A DNA stretch of 64,000 bases from Paraburkholderia madseniana (lineage in GTDB: Bacteria > Pseudomonadota > Gammaproteobacteria > Burkholderiales > Burkholderiaceae). Below the pieces are notes generated by a model. It did no database searches and had not been told where the DNA came from. It saw only the letters and a list, made by a program, of their open reading frames with translations. The stretch lies in contig NZ_VOSW01000002.1 of assembly GCF_009690905.1 (NCBI RefSeq), positions 124,001 to 188,000 of the forward strand. The letters are read 5' to 3'. Each line of letters begins with the position of its first letter. The first letter of the stretch is position 1. A program made the translations under genes and the position numbers. Below are positions 37,912-50,662 of the stretch, piece after piece.

Positions 37912-39153
37912 TTACGAACGATAGTCGGCGTTGATGCTCACGTAGTCGTGCGACAGATCGCAAGTCCAGATCGTGGCTTGCGCATTGCCCCGGCCGAGTA
38001 CGACGCGAATGCCGATCTCGCTCTTTTTCATGACGCGCTGGCCGTCTTCCTCACGGTAGGCCGGATTGCGGCCGCCGGCAGTGGCGACCAGCACGTCGTC
38101 CAGATACAGATCGATCTTGCCGACGTCGAGATCGTCCACGCCTGCATAGCCGATGGCCGCGAGAATGCGGCCGAGATTCGGATCCGATGCATAGAAGGCC
38201 GTCTTCACGAGCGGCGAGTGGCCGATCGCGTACGCGATCTGGCGACATTCGCCGACGCTCGAGCCGCCTTCGACATGCACGGTCATGAATTTGGTCGCGC
38301 CTTCGCCGTCGCGCACGATCAGTTGGGCGAGGGTCTGTGCGACTTCGGTCACCGCGTCGCGCAGCGCTGCATAAGCGGGCGAATCGGTGGACGTGATCGC
38401 CGGCAGGCTCGATTTGCCCGAGGCGATCAGGATGAAAGAATCGTTGGTCGACGTATCGCCGTCGATCGTGATGCAGTTGAACGAGCGGTCCGCCACGTGC
38501 TTGACCAGTGCGTCGAGCACCGGTTGCGCGACGGCGGCGTCGAACGCGAGGAAGCCGAGCATGGTCGCCATGTTCGGCTTGATCATGCCGGCGCCCTTGC
38601 TGATACCGGTGAGCGTGACCGTGTGGCCGTCGATCGTGACCTGACGCGAGGTGGCTTTCGGCAAGGTATCCGTGGTCATGATCGCCTGGGCGGCGTCGTA
38701 CCAGTTGGCTTCCTTGCGGTTCGCCAGCGCGGCAGGCAGACCGGCCTTCAGACGATCGACCGGCAGCGGTTCCAGAATCACGCCCGTCGAAAACGGCAAC
38801 ACCTGTTCCGGCGCGATGTCCACGAGGCGCGCGAGCTCAACGCAGGTTTCGCGCGCGGCCACGAGGCCAGGTTCGCCCGTGCCCGCGTTCGCGTTGCCCG
38901 TGTTGATCACCAGCGCACGAATCGGCTTGCCGCCCGCGCGCACGCGCTCCAGATTCTCGCGACACACCGTGACGGGTGCGGCGCAAAAACGGTTCTGTGT
39001 GAACACGCCGCCTACCGCCGCGCCTTCGCCAACGGAAATGACCAGCACGTCCTTGCGGTTCGGCTTGCGGATATTCGCCTCCGCCCAGCCCAGCGTGACG
39101 CCGGCGACAGGGTGAAGTTGAGCGGGATCGATCGAGGGGAAATTGACAGCCAT
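37912..39153 (-). CDS. argJ: Bifunctional glutamate N-acetyltransferase / N-acetylglutamate synthase
   Basis: Recycles the acetyl group in arginine synthesis by moving it from N-acetylornithine to glutamate. 413 residues from [13 protein letters not shown]. The precursor self-cleaves before Thr197 in KPNMATMLG, giving alpha and beta chains; Thr197 is then the nucleophile. STGVILEPL and NTGNANAGTG are conserved active-site segments. Lies between secA and the DUF815 gene on the same strand. Confidence 0.96.
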   Translation of the reverse strand: MAVNFPSIDPAQLHPVAGVTLGWAEANIRKPNRKDVLVISVGEGAAVGGVFTQNRFCAAPVTVCRENLERVRAGGKPIRALVINTGNANAGTGEPGLVAARETCVELARLVDIAPEQVLPFSTGVILEPLPVDRLKAGLPAALANRKEANWYDAAQAIMTTDTLPKATSRQVTIDGHTVTLTGISKGAGMIKPNMATMLGFLAFDAAVAQPVLDALVKHVADRSFNCITIDGDTSTNDSFILIASGKSSLPAITSTDSPAYAALRDAVTEVAQTLAQLIVRDGEGATKFMTVHVEGGSSVGECRQIAYAIGHSPLVKTAFYASDPNLGRILAAIGYAGVDDLDVGKIDLYLDDVLVATAGGRNPAYREEDGQRVMKKSEIGIRVVLGRGNAQATIWTCDLSHDYVSINADYRS

Positions 39154-39271
39154 GGTCGCGACCTGTCGAAGAAAATGCCGGCGTGGCGCCGGCATCGAGG
39201 GATCGGTAACTGATGGCTCGAGCCTGTAGCCGAACCACCGCGAAATCATCAACAAAACATCGTGTAAAACG

Positions 39272-39298
39272 AAGCGGCGCGCTTAAAGCGCGCCGCTT
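39272..39298 (-). terminator. Terminator downstream of secA
   Basis: 12-bp arms AAGCGGCGCGCT (39272-39283) and AGCGCGCCGCTT (39287-39298) with loop TAA. On the minus strand it is followed by CGTTTTA. Lies 7 bases after the secA stop. Confidence 0.7.
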
Positions 39299-39304
39299 TC
39301 GGCA

Positions 39305-42115
<2,811 letters not shown>

Positions 42116-42405
42116 CGGATCGGTGTCTGCGTCGCGGCTTCGGCTGGTTCGCGGCGTGCAGTTCATGCACGTGCGCTCCGGGGTCGGAAGGGCCTCGGCG
42201 GCTTAGTCCAAGAGTGAATTCGAATCGCGCATTTTAGCACGCGCCCCCGCCCGCGCCTGTGTCAGCCGTGCGACGCCGGCAAGGCACAGAAAGCCCGCCG
42301 CAGCGACGTCCGACGGTACGCATTGAGGCGGGTCCGCGTGCATCCCGCGCGGTACAATCGCGGCGTGAACGCACATAGGGTGCGAACGCGCCGTCACTAT
42401 CGAAC
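42116..42405. other. Divergent secA-dciA spacer
   Basis: 290 bp with no gene. The minus strand has an extended -10, TGCTAAAAT (42239-42231), about 115 bases before the secA start, without a good -35. No clear promoter for dciA was found. Confidence 0.55.
42231..42239 (-). promoter_or_regulatory. Extended -10 promoter candidate of secA
   Basis: TGC directly before TAAAAT on the minus strand fits the extended -10 class that can do without a -35. Confidence 0.45.
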
Positions 42406-42891
42406 ATGAGCCGTATTCCGTCCTTTTCAAGGCCGCCGCCCAAGCAGTTCAAAGCGCGCCGCCCGCAGCCCGTCGCCGAAGTGCTGAATCGCACCGACGC
42501 ATTCGTGGCCCTGCGCGCGGGCGTCGAGCAAATTGCGGCGCTGGAAAAGGATTTGCGCGAGCTGCTGCCGGACTATCTGGCCACGAGCGTGGAGCCCAGC
42601 TTTATCAAGGAAGGCGTGCTGGCCCTTTTTGCCGCGCACAATGCGCTGGCCGCCCGCCTGCGCCAGATCGAGCCGAGGTTGCTGTCGGATCTGCAGCAGC
42701 GTGGCTGGCCGGTCAATGCGCTAAGGATTCGCGTGCGGCCGCAGCCTTTGAAGGAGCCGCCGCCGGTCAAACAGGCGCGCATGACGCCGGTCGGCGCGGA
42801 CGCGCTGCACGCGCTCTCCCAATCGCTCGCGCCCTCGCCGCTGCAGGAAGCTTTGGCGAAAATGGCAGCGCGGCATCGGAGAAATCGCTGA
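42406..42891 (+). CDS. dciA: DciA-family replicative helicase loader (DUF721)
   Basis: A 161-residue protein of the DUF721/DciA family, the ancestral loader of DnaB helicase in bacteria lacking DnaC. The central part (about 20-110) has the PVAEVLNRTDAF and ALRIRVRPQP segments typical of the family, with a flexible C-terminal tail. Divergent from secA, as in many betaproteobacteria and gammaproteobacteria. The name rests on family similarity only. Confidence 0.82.
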   Translation: MSRIPSFSRPPPKQFKARRPQPVAEVLNRTDAFVALRAGVEQIAALEKDLRELLPDYLATSVEPSFIKEGVLALFAAHNALAARLRQIEPRLLSDLQQRGWPVNALRIRVRPQPLKEPPPVKQARMTPVGADALHALSQSLAPSPLQEALAKMAARHRRNR

Positions 42892-42895
42892 ACAA

Positions 42896-42929
42896 AAAAA
42901 TAAGCGGCCCAGAAGGGCCGCTTATTTTT
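42896..42929. terminator. Bidirectional terminator between dciA and lpxC
   Basis: Perfect 15-bp arms AAAAATAAGCGGCCC (42896-42910) and GGGCCGCTTATTTTT (42915-42929) with loop AGAA. It lies between convergent dciA and lpxC. Confidence 0.92.
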
Positions 42930-42972
42930 CATCCATTCGTTTCGGACATTTCAGCCGAAGGCGCTACACAAA

Positions 42973-43890
42973 TTACGCAAATGCCGTCTGCGTTTCGTAC
43001 GCGAAGCCGCGTGGCGCCTTCTGCGTATCGTCGAACGTGACGATTTCGTACGCATCTTCATGCGCCAGCAACTCGCGCAGCAGCGCGTTGTTCAGGCCGT
43101 GGCCCGACTTGTATGCCGTGTACGAAGCCAGCAACGGATGGCCGACCACGTACAGATCGCCGATCGCGTCGAGCATCTTGTGCTTCACGAATTCGTCGTC
43201 GTAACGCAGGCCGTCGTTGTTCAGAATGCGGTATTCGTCCAGCACGATGGCGTTATCCATGCTGCCACCGCGCGCCAAACCGAGTTCGCGCATCATTTCC
43301 ACTTCATGCGCAAAGCCGAACGTACGCGCACGGGCGATTTCCCGCACATACGACGTATTGGCAAAATCCACTTCCAGCGCCTGGCCGGTTTTATCCACAG
43401 CCGGGTGACGGAAATCGATGGTGAATTTGAGCTTGAAACCGAAATACGGATCGAGACGCGCGAATTTATCGCCGTCGCGAATTTCAACCGGCTTGGTGAC
43501 CTTGATGAATTTCTTCGGCGCGTTCTGCTCTTCAATACCGGCCGACTGAATCAGAAACACGAACGAACCCGCACTGCCGTCCATGATCGGAATTTCTTCA
43601 GCGGTGACGTCGATATAAAGATTGTCGATGCCGAGGCCTGCGCATGCGGACATCAAATGCTCGATGGTCGACACGCGCGCGCCGTCTTTCTGCAGTACGG
43701 AAGCCAGACGCGTATCGCCAATCGCCATCGCCGACGCAGGGATATCCACCGGCGTGGGCAAATCCACCCGCGAAAACACAATGCCGGTGTTCGCCGCCGC
43801 CGGGCGGAGCGTCAGTTCGACCTTGCGGCCGGAGTGCAGGCCGATGCCGACTGTCTTGACGATTGATTTGATAGTGCGCTGCTTCAACAT
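42973..43890 (-). CDS. lpxC: UDP-3-O-acyl-N-acetylglucosamine deacetylase
   Basis: Committed step of lipid A synthesis. The 305-residue zinc enzyme has ligands H78 (IEHLMSA), H237 and D241 ([10 protein letters not shown]) and catalytic H264 (SGHGLNN). The N-terminus [21 protein letters not shown] is standard. It sits downstream of the dcw cluster, with a structured 290-bp spacer upstream. In E. coli LpxC is controlled by FtsH proteolysis through its C-terminus; here the tail is [11 protein letters not shown]. Confidence 0.98.
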   Translation of the reverse strand: MLKQRTIKSIVKTVGIGLHSGRKVELTLRPAAANTGIVFSRVDLPTPVDIPASAMAIGDTRLASVLQKDGARVSTIEHLMSACAGLGIDNLYIDVTAEEIPIMDGSAGSFVFLIQSAGIEEQNAPKKFIKVTKPVEIRDGDKFARLDPYFGFKLKFTIDFRHPAVDKTGQALEVDFANTSYVREIARARTFGFAHEVEMMRELGLARGGSMDNAIVLDEYRILNNDGLRYDDEFVKHKMLDAIGDLYVVGHPLLASYTAYKSGHGLNNALLRELLAHEDAYEIVTFDDTQKAPRGFAYETQTAFA

Positions 43891-44180
43891 GGTGATCTTC
43901 TATTCGATTGAAAATCCCAATCGGGACTTTTTATTCCATAGCGCGAAGTATACTCCAATACCCTAAGGAGCGTCGTTACACGGAACGTATCAATCTGTTT
44001 CGCTGCATTACCCAAAGCGCGCCCGTCAGGGAAAGCGTGACGGGCCGATGTCCGGAACGGAGGCGTTTCCGGTCATCGGCCCGAGTAACGGCCCGTCACA
44101 AAAGCGTCTTATGCGCCGTTGCCCTGATACAACGCGGTAACCGCGCAGGCTCGAGGCAAAGGCATCGAACGCAATCGTGC
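43891..44180. other. Structured spacer between the peroxiredoxin gene and lpxC
   Basis: 290 bp with no gene. It has an unusually dense set of inverted repeats at 44021-44099 (listed separately) and TATACT-like -10 candidates near 43950 for lpxC on the minus strand, without a good -35. Confidence 0.6.
44021..44099. promoter_or_regulatory. Inverted-repeat array with competing pairings upstream of lpxC
   Basis: GCCCGTCA (44021-44028) can pair with TGACGGGC (44038-44045). The same segment, extended as GTGACGGGCC (44037-44046), can pair with GGCCCGTCAC (44090-44099). A third hairpin pairs GGGCCGATG (44042-44050) with CATCGGCCC (44074-44082) and extends inside through CCGGAA/TTCCGG. These pairings exclude one another, as in attenuators. 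No T run marks a simple terminator on either strand. Confidence 0.5.
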
Positions 44181-44684
44181 CTAGCTCAACGTAGCGAGGA
44201 TACTCCCTGCATCGCTGACTTCGAATTTGCCGGCAGCCTCGACGTTCAACGTCTTGACCACGCCGTCGTCGACAACCATCGCGTAGCGCTGGGAACGGAT
44301 TCCCATGCCGCGCGCCGACAAATCCTGCTCAAGACCGAGCGCCCGCGTGAAAGCCGCACTGCCATCCGCCATCATGCGCACCTTGCCCGAGGCGTGCTGA
44401 TCGCGTCCCCACGCGCCCATTACGAACGCGTCGTTGACGGACACGCACCAGATCTCGTCGATGCCAAGCGCGCGCAACTGCTCGGCGTGCTCGACGTAAC
44501 TCGGCACATGTTTGGCTGAACAGGTCGGCGTGAACGCACCGGGCAACCCGAAGATCACCACGCGCTTACCCGCCGTCTGCTCGCGCACGTCGAAGCTGTT
44601 AGGCCCCAGCGTGCAACCCGCCCGCGTGTCTTCGACGAACTCGAAGAGCGTCGCGTCGGGCAGCTTTTCACCTGCTTGAATCAT
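44181..44684 (-). CDS. Peroxiredoxin, Prx5/AhpE-like (redoxin family)
   Basis: A 167-residue peroxide reductase with peroxidatic C55 in GLPGAFTPTCSAKHVPSY, the Prx5 signature; a resolving cysteine may be C24 or come from glutathione. LGIDEIWCVSVNDAFVM is a conserved structural segment. It lies between ftsZ and lpxC, where gammaproteobacteria usually have no gene, so it may be a lineage-typical insertion into the end of the dcw cluster. No signal peptide. Confidence 0.92.
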   Translation of the reverse strand: MIQAGEKLPDATLFEFVEDTRAGCTLGPNSFDVREQTAGKRVVIFGLPGAFTPTCSAKHVPSYVEHAEQLRALGIDEIWCVSVNDAFVMGAWGRDQHASGKVRMMADGSAAFTRALGLEQDLSARGMGIRSQRYAMVVDDGVVKTLNVEAAGKFEVSDAGSILATLS

Positions 44685-44934
44685 GCTCAGTCCCTTGCAT
44701 CGATGCGAAGTACGTTCGCACGTCGTCGTGTCGCAGTGAATTTCAGCATCTGCCTAACTGCAGGCTCCGCCATCCGGCGACAGTTGCCCCATCCGCTTCG
44801 CGAATCCGAAGAGGGCACTTGTCCTTGCCGCGAATCAGACGATACGCGGCTTGTTCGCCGTTCACCCGCCACGCTCGTGCATTCGTCCGCCAGTGCTACG
44901 CAAGCAGCACCGCAACGAAAGCCTGCTCGTGCGC

Positions 44935-46131
44935 TCAGTCCGCCTGCTTGCGCAGGAATGCCGGAATGTCGTACGTGTCGACGCCCTTTTCCTGCAGCGC
45001 CTGCACGTGCGAAGCCGCCGTATCGCGCGACGTGCGCCACACAGCCGGCGTATCCAGCGCGCCGTAATCCGCCGTGCTTGCGTGCGACTGCGACGGTGCG
45101 TAAGCAGCGTGCGCGCTGATCGGCTGATTGTCCGTGCCGGTGCGCAGCAGCGTCATCGGTGCCGATTGCTGCTTCTTCGCCGCACGGCCCAGACCCGTTG
45201 CCACGACCGTCACGCGCAGCGCGTCGCCCATTGCATCGTCGTACACCGCGCCGAAAATCACGGTTGCGTCTTCAGCAGCATAGCTCTTGATGGTGTTCAT
45301 CACTTCGCGCGTTTCCGACAGACGCAGCGAACGGCTCGACGTGATGTTGACCAGCACGCCACGCGCGCCCGACAGATCCACCCCTTCCAGCAGCGGGCTG
45401 GCCACAGCCTGCTCGGCAGCCAGACGCGCGCGATCGACGCCGGCAACCGTCGCCGTGCCCATCATCGCCTTGCCCTGCTCGCCCATCACCGTCTTCACGT
45501 CTTCGAAGTCGACGTTCACCAGACCGTCGACATTGATGATTTCCGCGATACCGGCAACTGCGTTGTTGAGAACGTCGTCTGCGCACTGGAAGCACTTGTC
45601 CATCTCGGCGTCATCGCCCATCACCTCGAACAGCTTGTCGTTCAGAACGACGATCAGCGAGTCGACGTGATCCTCCAGTTGCTGCGAACCAGCTTCTGCC
45701 ACGCGCATGCGCTTGCCGCCTTCGAATTCGAACGGCTTGCTGACCACGCCAACAGTCAAGATACCCATTTCCTTGGCGATCTGCGCGACCACCGGTGCTG
45801 CGCCCGTGCCCGTGCCGCCGCCCATACCGGCGGTGATGAACACCATGTGCGCGCCACGCAGTGCGTCGGCGATGCGCTCACGTGCTTCTTCTGCTGCGGC
45901 GCGGCCCATTTCCGGCTTGGCGCCAGCGCCCAGACCCGTGTTACCGAGCTGGATCACCGCGGAAGCGCGCGAACGCGACAGAGCCTGCGCGTCCGTGTTC
46001 ATCACGATGAAGTCGACGCCTTGCACGCCTTTGTTGATCATGTGCTGAACGGCATTGCCGCCAGCGCCACCTACTCCGATCACCTTGATGATGGTGCCGT
46101 TCGTTTCGGTTTCCAGCATCTGGAATTCCAT
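44935..46131 (-). CDS. ftsZ: Cell division GTPase FtsZ
   Basis: Tubulin-like protein that forms the division ring. 398 residues from MEFQMLETETNGTIIKVIG; an upstream in-frame ATG adding 11 residues is less likely. GTP-binding signature GGGTGTG at 104-110 after AGM, T7-loop region NVDFEDV, then a variable linker and the C-terminal peptide DIPAFLRKQAD that binds FtsA and ZipA-like partners. Last gene of the dcw run, 132 bp after ftsA, where an internal promoter is likely. Confidence 0.98.
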   Translation of the reverse strand: MEFQMLETETNGTIIKVIGVGGAGGNAVQHMINKGVQGVDFIVMNTDAQALSRSRASAVIQLGNTGLGAGAKPEMGRAAAEEARERIADALRGAHMVFITAGMGGGTGTGAAPVVAQIAKEMGILTVGVVSKPFEFEGGKRMRVAEAGSQQLEDHVDSLIVVLNDKLFEVMGDDAEMDKCFQCADDVLNNAVAGIAEIINVDGLVNVDFEDVKTVMGEQGKAMMGTATVAGVDRARLAAEQAVASPLLEGVDLSGARGVLVNITSSRSLRLSETREVMNTIKSYAAEDATVIFGAVYDDAMGDALRVTVVATGLGRAAKKQQSAPMTLLRTGTDNQPISAHAAYAPSQSHASTADYGALDTPAVWRTSRDTAASHVQALQEKGVDTYDIPAFLRKQAD

Positions 46132-46263
46132 GTTGCCTCCGTCAAGATAAAAAATTGCAGCCACTTCGGCCGTTATTCGGCAGGAGATCGGGCAACCTCC
46201 TGTCGCGCGCCAGCCGCCGGCACCAGCGCGTATTTACGTAAAACCGTTCGAAAAGCGAATTCG

Positions 46264-47496
46264 TTAGAAGTTGCCGAGGAACCAGTCTTTCATTCGCGTG
46301 AAGACCTGACCCATCGACCCCGACTGCACAGCGACCTTGCGGCCGCGCATCCGTTGCGAGCGTCCTTCGAAGAGCAGACCCATCGCCGTCGAATAACGCG
46401 GGTTACGCACGACGTCAGCGAGACCGCCCGCGTATTCCGGCACGCCAATTCGCACCGGCTTCAGGAAAATGTCCTCGCCGAGTTCGACCATGCCGAGCAT
46501 CATCGACGCGCCGCCGGTCAGCACCACGCCGGAGCTAAGCAGTTCCTCGTAACCCGACTCGCGCACCACCTGCTGCACGAGCGAAAACAGTTCTTCGACC
46601 CGCGGCTCGACCACCGCCGCCAATGCCTGACGCGACAGCGTGCGCGGACCGCGCTCGCCGAGACCCGGCACTTCGATCATTTCGTCCGGATCGGCCAAGG
46701 CTTGCTTTGCAATGCCGTAGTCGACCTTGATGTCTTCCGCGTCCGGCGTCGGCGTGCGCAGCGCCATCGCGATGTCGCTGGTGATCTGGTCGCCGGCGAT
46801 CGGAATCACCGCCGTGTGACGAATCGCGCCTTCGCTGAAAATCGCAATATCAGTCGTGCCGCCGCCGATATCGACCAGCACCACGCCGAGTTCTTTTTCG
46901 TCTTCCGTCAGTACCGCGAGCGACGAAGCCAGCGGCTGCAGGATCAGATCGTTCACTTCGAGCCCGCAACGGCGCACGCACTTCACGATGTTCTGCGCCG
47001 CGCTCACCGCACCGGTGACGATATGCACCTTCACTTCCAGGCGGATGCCGCTCATGCCGATCGGCTCGCGCACATCTTCCTGACCGTCGATGATGAATTC
47101 CTGCGTCAGGATATGCAGCACCTGCTGATCGGTCGGGATGTTGATCGCCTTCGCCGTCTCGATCACGCGCGCGACGTCTGTCTGCGTGACTTCCTTTTCC
47201 TTGATCGCCACCATGCCGCTCGAATTGAAGCTGCGGATATGGCTGCCGGCGATCCCGGTAAATACGTTCGTGATCTTGCAATCGGCCATCAGCTCGGCTT
47301 CCTCGAGCGCGCGCTGAATGGACTGCACGGTGGCTTCGATGTTCACCACCACGCCCTTCTTGAGCCCCTTCGATTCGCTCTGGCCGAGGCCGATCACCTC
47401 GTAGTGGCCCTCGCCCTTCAACTCGGCGACGATAGCCACTACCTTCGACGTCCCAATGTCGAGGGCGACCAGCAGATCTTTATAGTCTTTACTCAT
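46264..47496 (-). CDS. ftsA: Cell division protein FtsA
   Basis: Actin-like protein that tethers FtsZ to the membrane. The 410-residue protein has phosphate motif 1 VALDIGTSKVVAIV (10-23), phosphate 2 DIGGGTTDIA and the C-terminal amphipathic helix region ending in RMKDWFLGNF. Lies between ftsQ (27 bp) and ftsZ. Confidence 0.97.
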   Translation of the reverse strand: MSKDYKDLLVALDIGTSKVVAIVAELKGEGHYEVIGLGQSESKGLKKGVVVNIEATVQSIQRALEEAELMADCKITNVFTGIAGSHIRSFNSSGMVAIKEKEVTQTDVARVIETAKAINIPTDQQVLHILTQEFIIDGQEDVREPIGMSGIRLEVKVHIVTGAVSAAQNIVKCVRRCGLEVNDLILQPLASSLAVLTEDEKELGVVLVDIGGGTTDIAIFSEGAIRHTAVIPIAGDQITSDIAMALRTPTPDAEDIKVDYGIAKQALADPDEMIEVPGLGERGPRTLSRQALAAVVEPRVEELFSLVQQVVRESGYEELLSSGVVLTGGASMMLGMVELGEDIFLKPVRIGVPEYAGGLADVVRNPRYSTAMGLLFEGRSQRMRGRKVAVQSGSMGQVFTRMKDWFLGNF

Positions 47497-47523
47497 AGCG
47501 TGCTCATTGCGTGTGATGTCCGT

Positions 47524-48276
47524 TTACTTCTTGCCCTTGTCGGGTTCGCTGATGAAGCGCATGCCAGCGGCACGAATCGCGAAACCGTTCGGATAGCGCA
47601 AGTCCGCATACTCGATATCCTTTCCCCAACGTTGCGTCACCGCGTTCCACGCCGCGGTCAGGCGCCTGCTCCGATCGAGCAATGTGTCCTGATTGCGTTC
47701 GCGTCCAAGTTCCACCTGCATGCCGTTCGACAGCTTCACCGTCCACGCGTAACGCGGCGACAGCGTGACTTCTTCGGGCGTCGCGCCCAACGGCGCAAAC
47801 CACTTCTTGAAGTCGCTATAACGCGCGACGACTTCCTTGGCCGTACCGTCCGGTCCGTCGAACGCGGGCAGCTCTTCTTCGAGCTCGCCCTGGTTCGCGG
47901 TGAACAGTTCGCCGTCCACGCTTACCAGTTGATCGCTGCCCCACGTTCCTAGCGGTTTGTACTCTTCAAGCGTGACAGCCAGTGCGTTCGGCCAAACCCT
48001 CCGCACACTCGCGTGACGCACCCATGGCATCTGCTCGAACGCCTGGCGCGCGACGTCGAGATCCACCGTAAAAAAGTTGCCTTTCAAGCGCCCTACTACA
48101 CCCGCGCGCACCGTCGGCGAATTGATGTGCTCGGTGTCGCCGTCGATCTGGATTTCGCGTAACGCGAAATTCGGACGCTGGATGAGCCAGTAACCGCCTG
48201 CCGCCAGCAGCACGAGCACCAGCAACGCATGCAATGCGTTGGCGGCGAGATTGAGCTGGCGAACGTTGTTCCACAT
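47524..48276 (-). CDS. ftsQ: Cell division protein FtsQ
   Basis: Bitopic divisome scaffold recruiting FtsB and FtsL. The 250-residue protein has a cytoplasmic N-terminus, membrane helix at about 12-32 (ANALHALLVLVLLAAGGYWLI), POTRA domain FALREIQIDGDTEHIN... (33-105) and the beta domain to residue 240. 35 bp after ddlB. Confidence 0.95.
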   Translation of the reverse strand: MWNNVRQLNLAANALHALLVLVLLAAGGYWLIQRPNFALREIQIDGDTEHINSPTVRAGVVGRLKGNFFTVDLDVARQAFEQMPWVRHASVRRVWPNALAVTLEEYKPLGTWGSDQLVSVDGELFTANQGELEEELPAFDGPDGTAKEVVARYSDFKKWFAPLGATPEEVTLSPRYAWTVKLSNGMQVELGRERNQDTLLDRSRRLTAAWNAVTQRWGKDIEYADLRYPNGFAIRAAGMRFISEPDKGKK

Positions 48277-48311
48277 GGAGTTGCTTTCGGGTTGCCCCGG
48301 TTAGTCCTTTG

Positions 48312-49253
48312 TTAATCCTTGAGCGTCAGCGCCAACACGCCGACCACCAGTTCCTGATAGCTGATGCCCACCGCACGCGCCGCTTTCGGCGGCAGCGAGT
48401 GATCGGTCATCCCAGGCGCCGTGTTCACTTCGAGGAAGTACGGGTTGCCATCTGCGTCGAGCATGAAATCGGCACGACCCCAATCGGTGCAGCCAAGTAC
48501 GTCGAACGCGCGGCGCGCCAGCACTTTCAGGCGCGACTCTTCGTCAGCCGCCAGACCGCACGGAATCAGATACTGCGTGTCGTTCGCGATGTACTTCGCG
48601 TGGTAGTCGTAAAACTCGCCGGCCGGCACGATGCGGATCACCGGCAGATCCAGATCGCCGGCGATACAGGCCGTAAATTCGCCGCCGCCCTCGATGCTCT
48701 TTTCCACCACGACGATCTTGTCGTACTTGACCGCTTCAAGCAGCGCTGCCGGCAATGCGTCGGCGCTTTTCACCTTGATCACCGCGACGCTTGAGCCTTC
48801 GCTGGCCGGCTTCACGAACAGCGGCAAGCCAAGCTTCGCGACGATGTCTTTTGCGCGTGCTTCGTAGTCGTCGCCGCGCAGCACGGCCTCGAATGGCGGC
48901 GTCGGAATGCCGAGTTGCTGCCACACGAGCTTGGTGCGGAACTTGTCCAGACCCAGCGCCGAGCCGAGCACACCGCTACCGGTGTAACGGATGCCGTAAA
49001 AATCCAGCGCACCCTGAATCTGGCCGTTTTCGCCATAACCGCCGTGCAACGCGTTGAACGCGCGCACGAAGCCTTCGTCCTTCAATGCGGCGAGCGGACG
49101 CTCGGCCGGATCGAACGGATGCGCGTCGATACCGGCGTCGCGCAGACCTTGCAGCACGAGGCGGCCGGAATTGAGCGACACCTCGCGCTCGGCGGAATCC
49201 CCACCGAGCAGCACTGCTACTTTGCCGAACTGTTTAGGGTCGATGCTGCTCAT
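48312..49253 (-). CDS. ddlB: D-alanine--D-alanine ligase
   Basis: Makes the D-Ala-D-Ala dipeptide that vancomycin targets. 313 residues from [18 protein letters not shown]. The ATP-grasp domain carries [19 protein letters not shown] and the C-terminal [18 protein letters not shown] substrate loop. The ATG at 49253 has AAGG at 10 bp; a GTG at 49262 that overlaps the murC stop is the alternative. Confidence 0.95.
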   Translation of the reverse strand: MSSIDPKQFGKVAVLLGGDSAEREVSLNSGRLVLQGLRDAGIDAHPFDPAERPLAALKDEGFVRAFNALHGGYGENGQIQGALDFYGIRYTGSGVLGSALGLDKFRTKLVWQQLGIPTPPFEAVLRGDDYEARAKDIVAKLGLPLFVKPASEGSSVAVIKVKSADALPAALLEAVKYDKIVVVEKSIEGGGEFTACIAGDLDLPVIRIVPAGEFYDYHAKYIANDTQYLIPCGLAADEESRLKVLARRAFDVLGCTDWGRADFMLDADGNPYFLEVNTAPGMTDHSLPPKAARAVGISYQELVVGVLALTLKD

Positions 49254-49258
49254 TTCAC

Positions 49259-50662
49259 TCACACCTTCGTTTCTTGCGCCAGGCGACCCGGCACACCGCC
49301 GATCGAACCCGCGCCCATCGTGATCACCACATCGCCGTCGCGCACCACTGCTGAGAGCGCGTCCGGCACTTCATCAACCGTATCGACAAACACCGGTTCG
49401 ACCTTGCCCGCCACGCGCAACGCGCGCGCGAGAGCGCGGCCATCCGCGGCGACGATCGGCGCTTCGCCGGCCGAATAAACTTCGGTCAGCACGAGCGCGT
49501 CGACGGTCGACAGCACCTTCACAAAATCTTCGAAGCAATCGCGCGTACGCGTGAAGCGGTGCGGCTGGAAGGCCAGCACCAGACGCCGCCCCGGAAACGC
49601 GCCACGCGCCGCCGCAACCGTTGCCGCCATTTCGACCGGGTGATGGCCGTAATCGTCGACCAGCGTGTATGCGCCGGCCGGATTGCCTTCCGATACGACC
49701 GGCACTTCGCCGTAGCGCTGGAAGCGTCGGCCCACGCCGTTGAAATCCGCCAGCGCTCGCTGGATATCGGCATCTTTCACTTCAAGTTCAGTCGCAATTG
49801 CAATTGCGGCCAAAGCGTTCTGCACGTTGTGCTCGCCCGGCAGGTTCAAGACGATGTCGATCGGCGCCGCGTCTTCGCGCATTGCCGTGAAATGCATCTT
49901 GCCGCCGTGCGCTTCGACGTTGACCGCGCGCACCTGTGCGTCCGGCGCAAAGCCGTAACGGATGATCGGCTTCGACACGAACGGCAGGATCTCCTTCACG
50001 TTCGGATCGTCGACGCACAGCACCGCGATGCCATAGAACGGCAGGCGGTGCGTGAATTCGATGAACGCCTGCTTGAGCCGCGCGAAGTCGTGGCCGTAGG
50101 TGTCCATGTGATCGGCGTCGATGTTCGTGATGACTTCGATCACCGGGAACAGATTCAGGAACGACGCATCCGACTCGTCCGCTTCGGCGACGATGAAATC
50201 ACCCGTACCCAGACGCGCATTCGCGCCCGCGCTGATCAGGCGACCGCCAATCACGAACGTCGGATCGAGCCCGCCCGCCGCCAGCACGCTCGCCACTAGC
50301 GAGGTGGTCGTGGTCTTGCCGTGCGTGCCGGCAATCGCGATGCCCTGTTTCAGGCGCATCAGTTCCGCGAGCATCACGGCGCGCGGCACGATCGGAATTC
50401 GGCGATGACGCGCGGCCAGCACTTCCGGGTTGTCGCTGCGCACTGCTGTGGAAACAACCACAGCGTTCGCGCCTTCGATGTTCTCCGCCGCATGGCCGAT
50501 CGCGATGCGTGCGCCGAGTGCGGCGAGGCGATCGGTGATCGCGTTGCTCGACAAATCCGAGCCGCTCACCTGATAGCCGAGGTTGACCAGCACCTCCGCG
50601 ATGCCGCTCATGCCGACACCGCCGATGCCGACAAAGTGAATGTGTTTGACGATGTGTTTCAT
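49259..50662 (-). CDS. murC: UDP-N-acetylmuramate--L-alanine ligase
   Basis: Adds L-Ala to UDP-MurNAc. 467 residues from [20 protein letters not shown]; the longer frame upstream lies inside murG. N-terminal [11 protein letters not shown] at 12-22, P-loop [10 protein letters not shown] at 111-120, and the C-terminal domain with [11 protein letters not shown]. Overlaps murG by 4 bp. Confidence 0.97.
   Translation of the reverse strand: MKHIVKHIHFVGIGGVGMSGIAEVLVNLGYQVSGSDLSSNAITDRLAALGARIAIGHAAENIEGANAVVVSTAVRSDNPEVLAARHRRIPIVPRAVMLAELMRLKQGIAIAGTHGKTTTTSLVASVLAAGGLDPTFVIGGRLISAGANARLGTGDFIVAEADESDASFLNLFPVIEVITNIDADHMDTYGHDFARLKQAFIEFTHRLPFYGIAVLCVDDPNVKEILPFVSKPIIRYGFAPDAQVRAVNVEAHGGKMHFTAMREDAAPIDIVLNLPGEHNVQNALAAIAIATELEVKDADIQRALADFNGVGRRFQRYGEVPVVSEGNPAGAYTLVDDYGHHPVEMAATVAAARGAFPGRRLVLAFQPHRFTRTRDCFEDFVKVLSTVDALVLTEVYSAGEAPIVAADGRALARALRVAGKVEPVFVDTVDEVPDALSAVVRDGDVVITMGAGSIGGVPGRLAQETKV

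Noticed and set aside
44851..47952. 1033-codon open frame on the plus strand opposite ftsZ, ftsA and part of ftsQ
   Set aside because: Spans three known genes on the other strand and has no recognisable domain.
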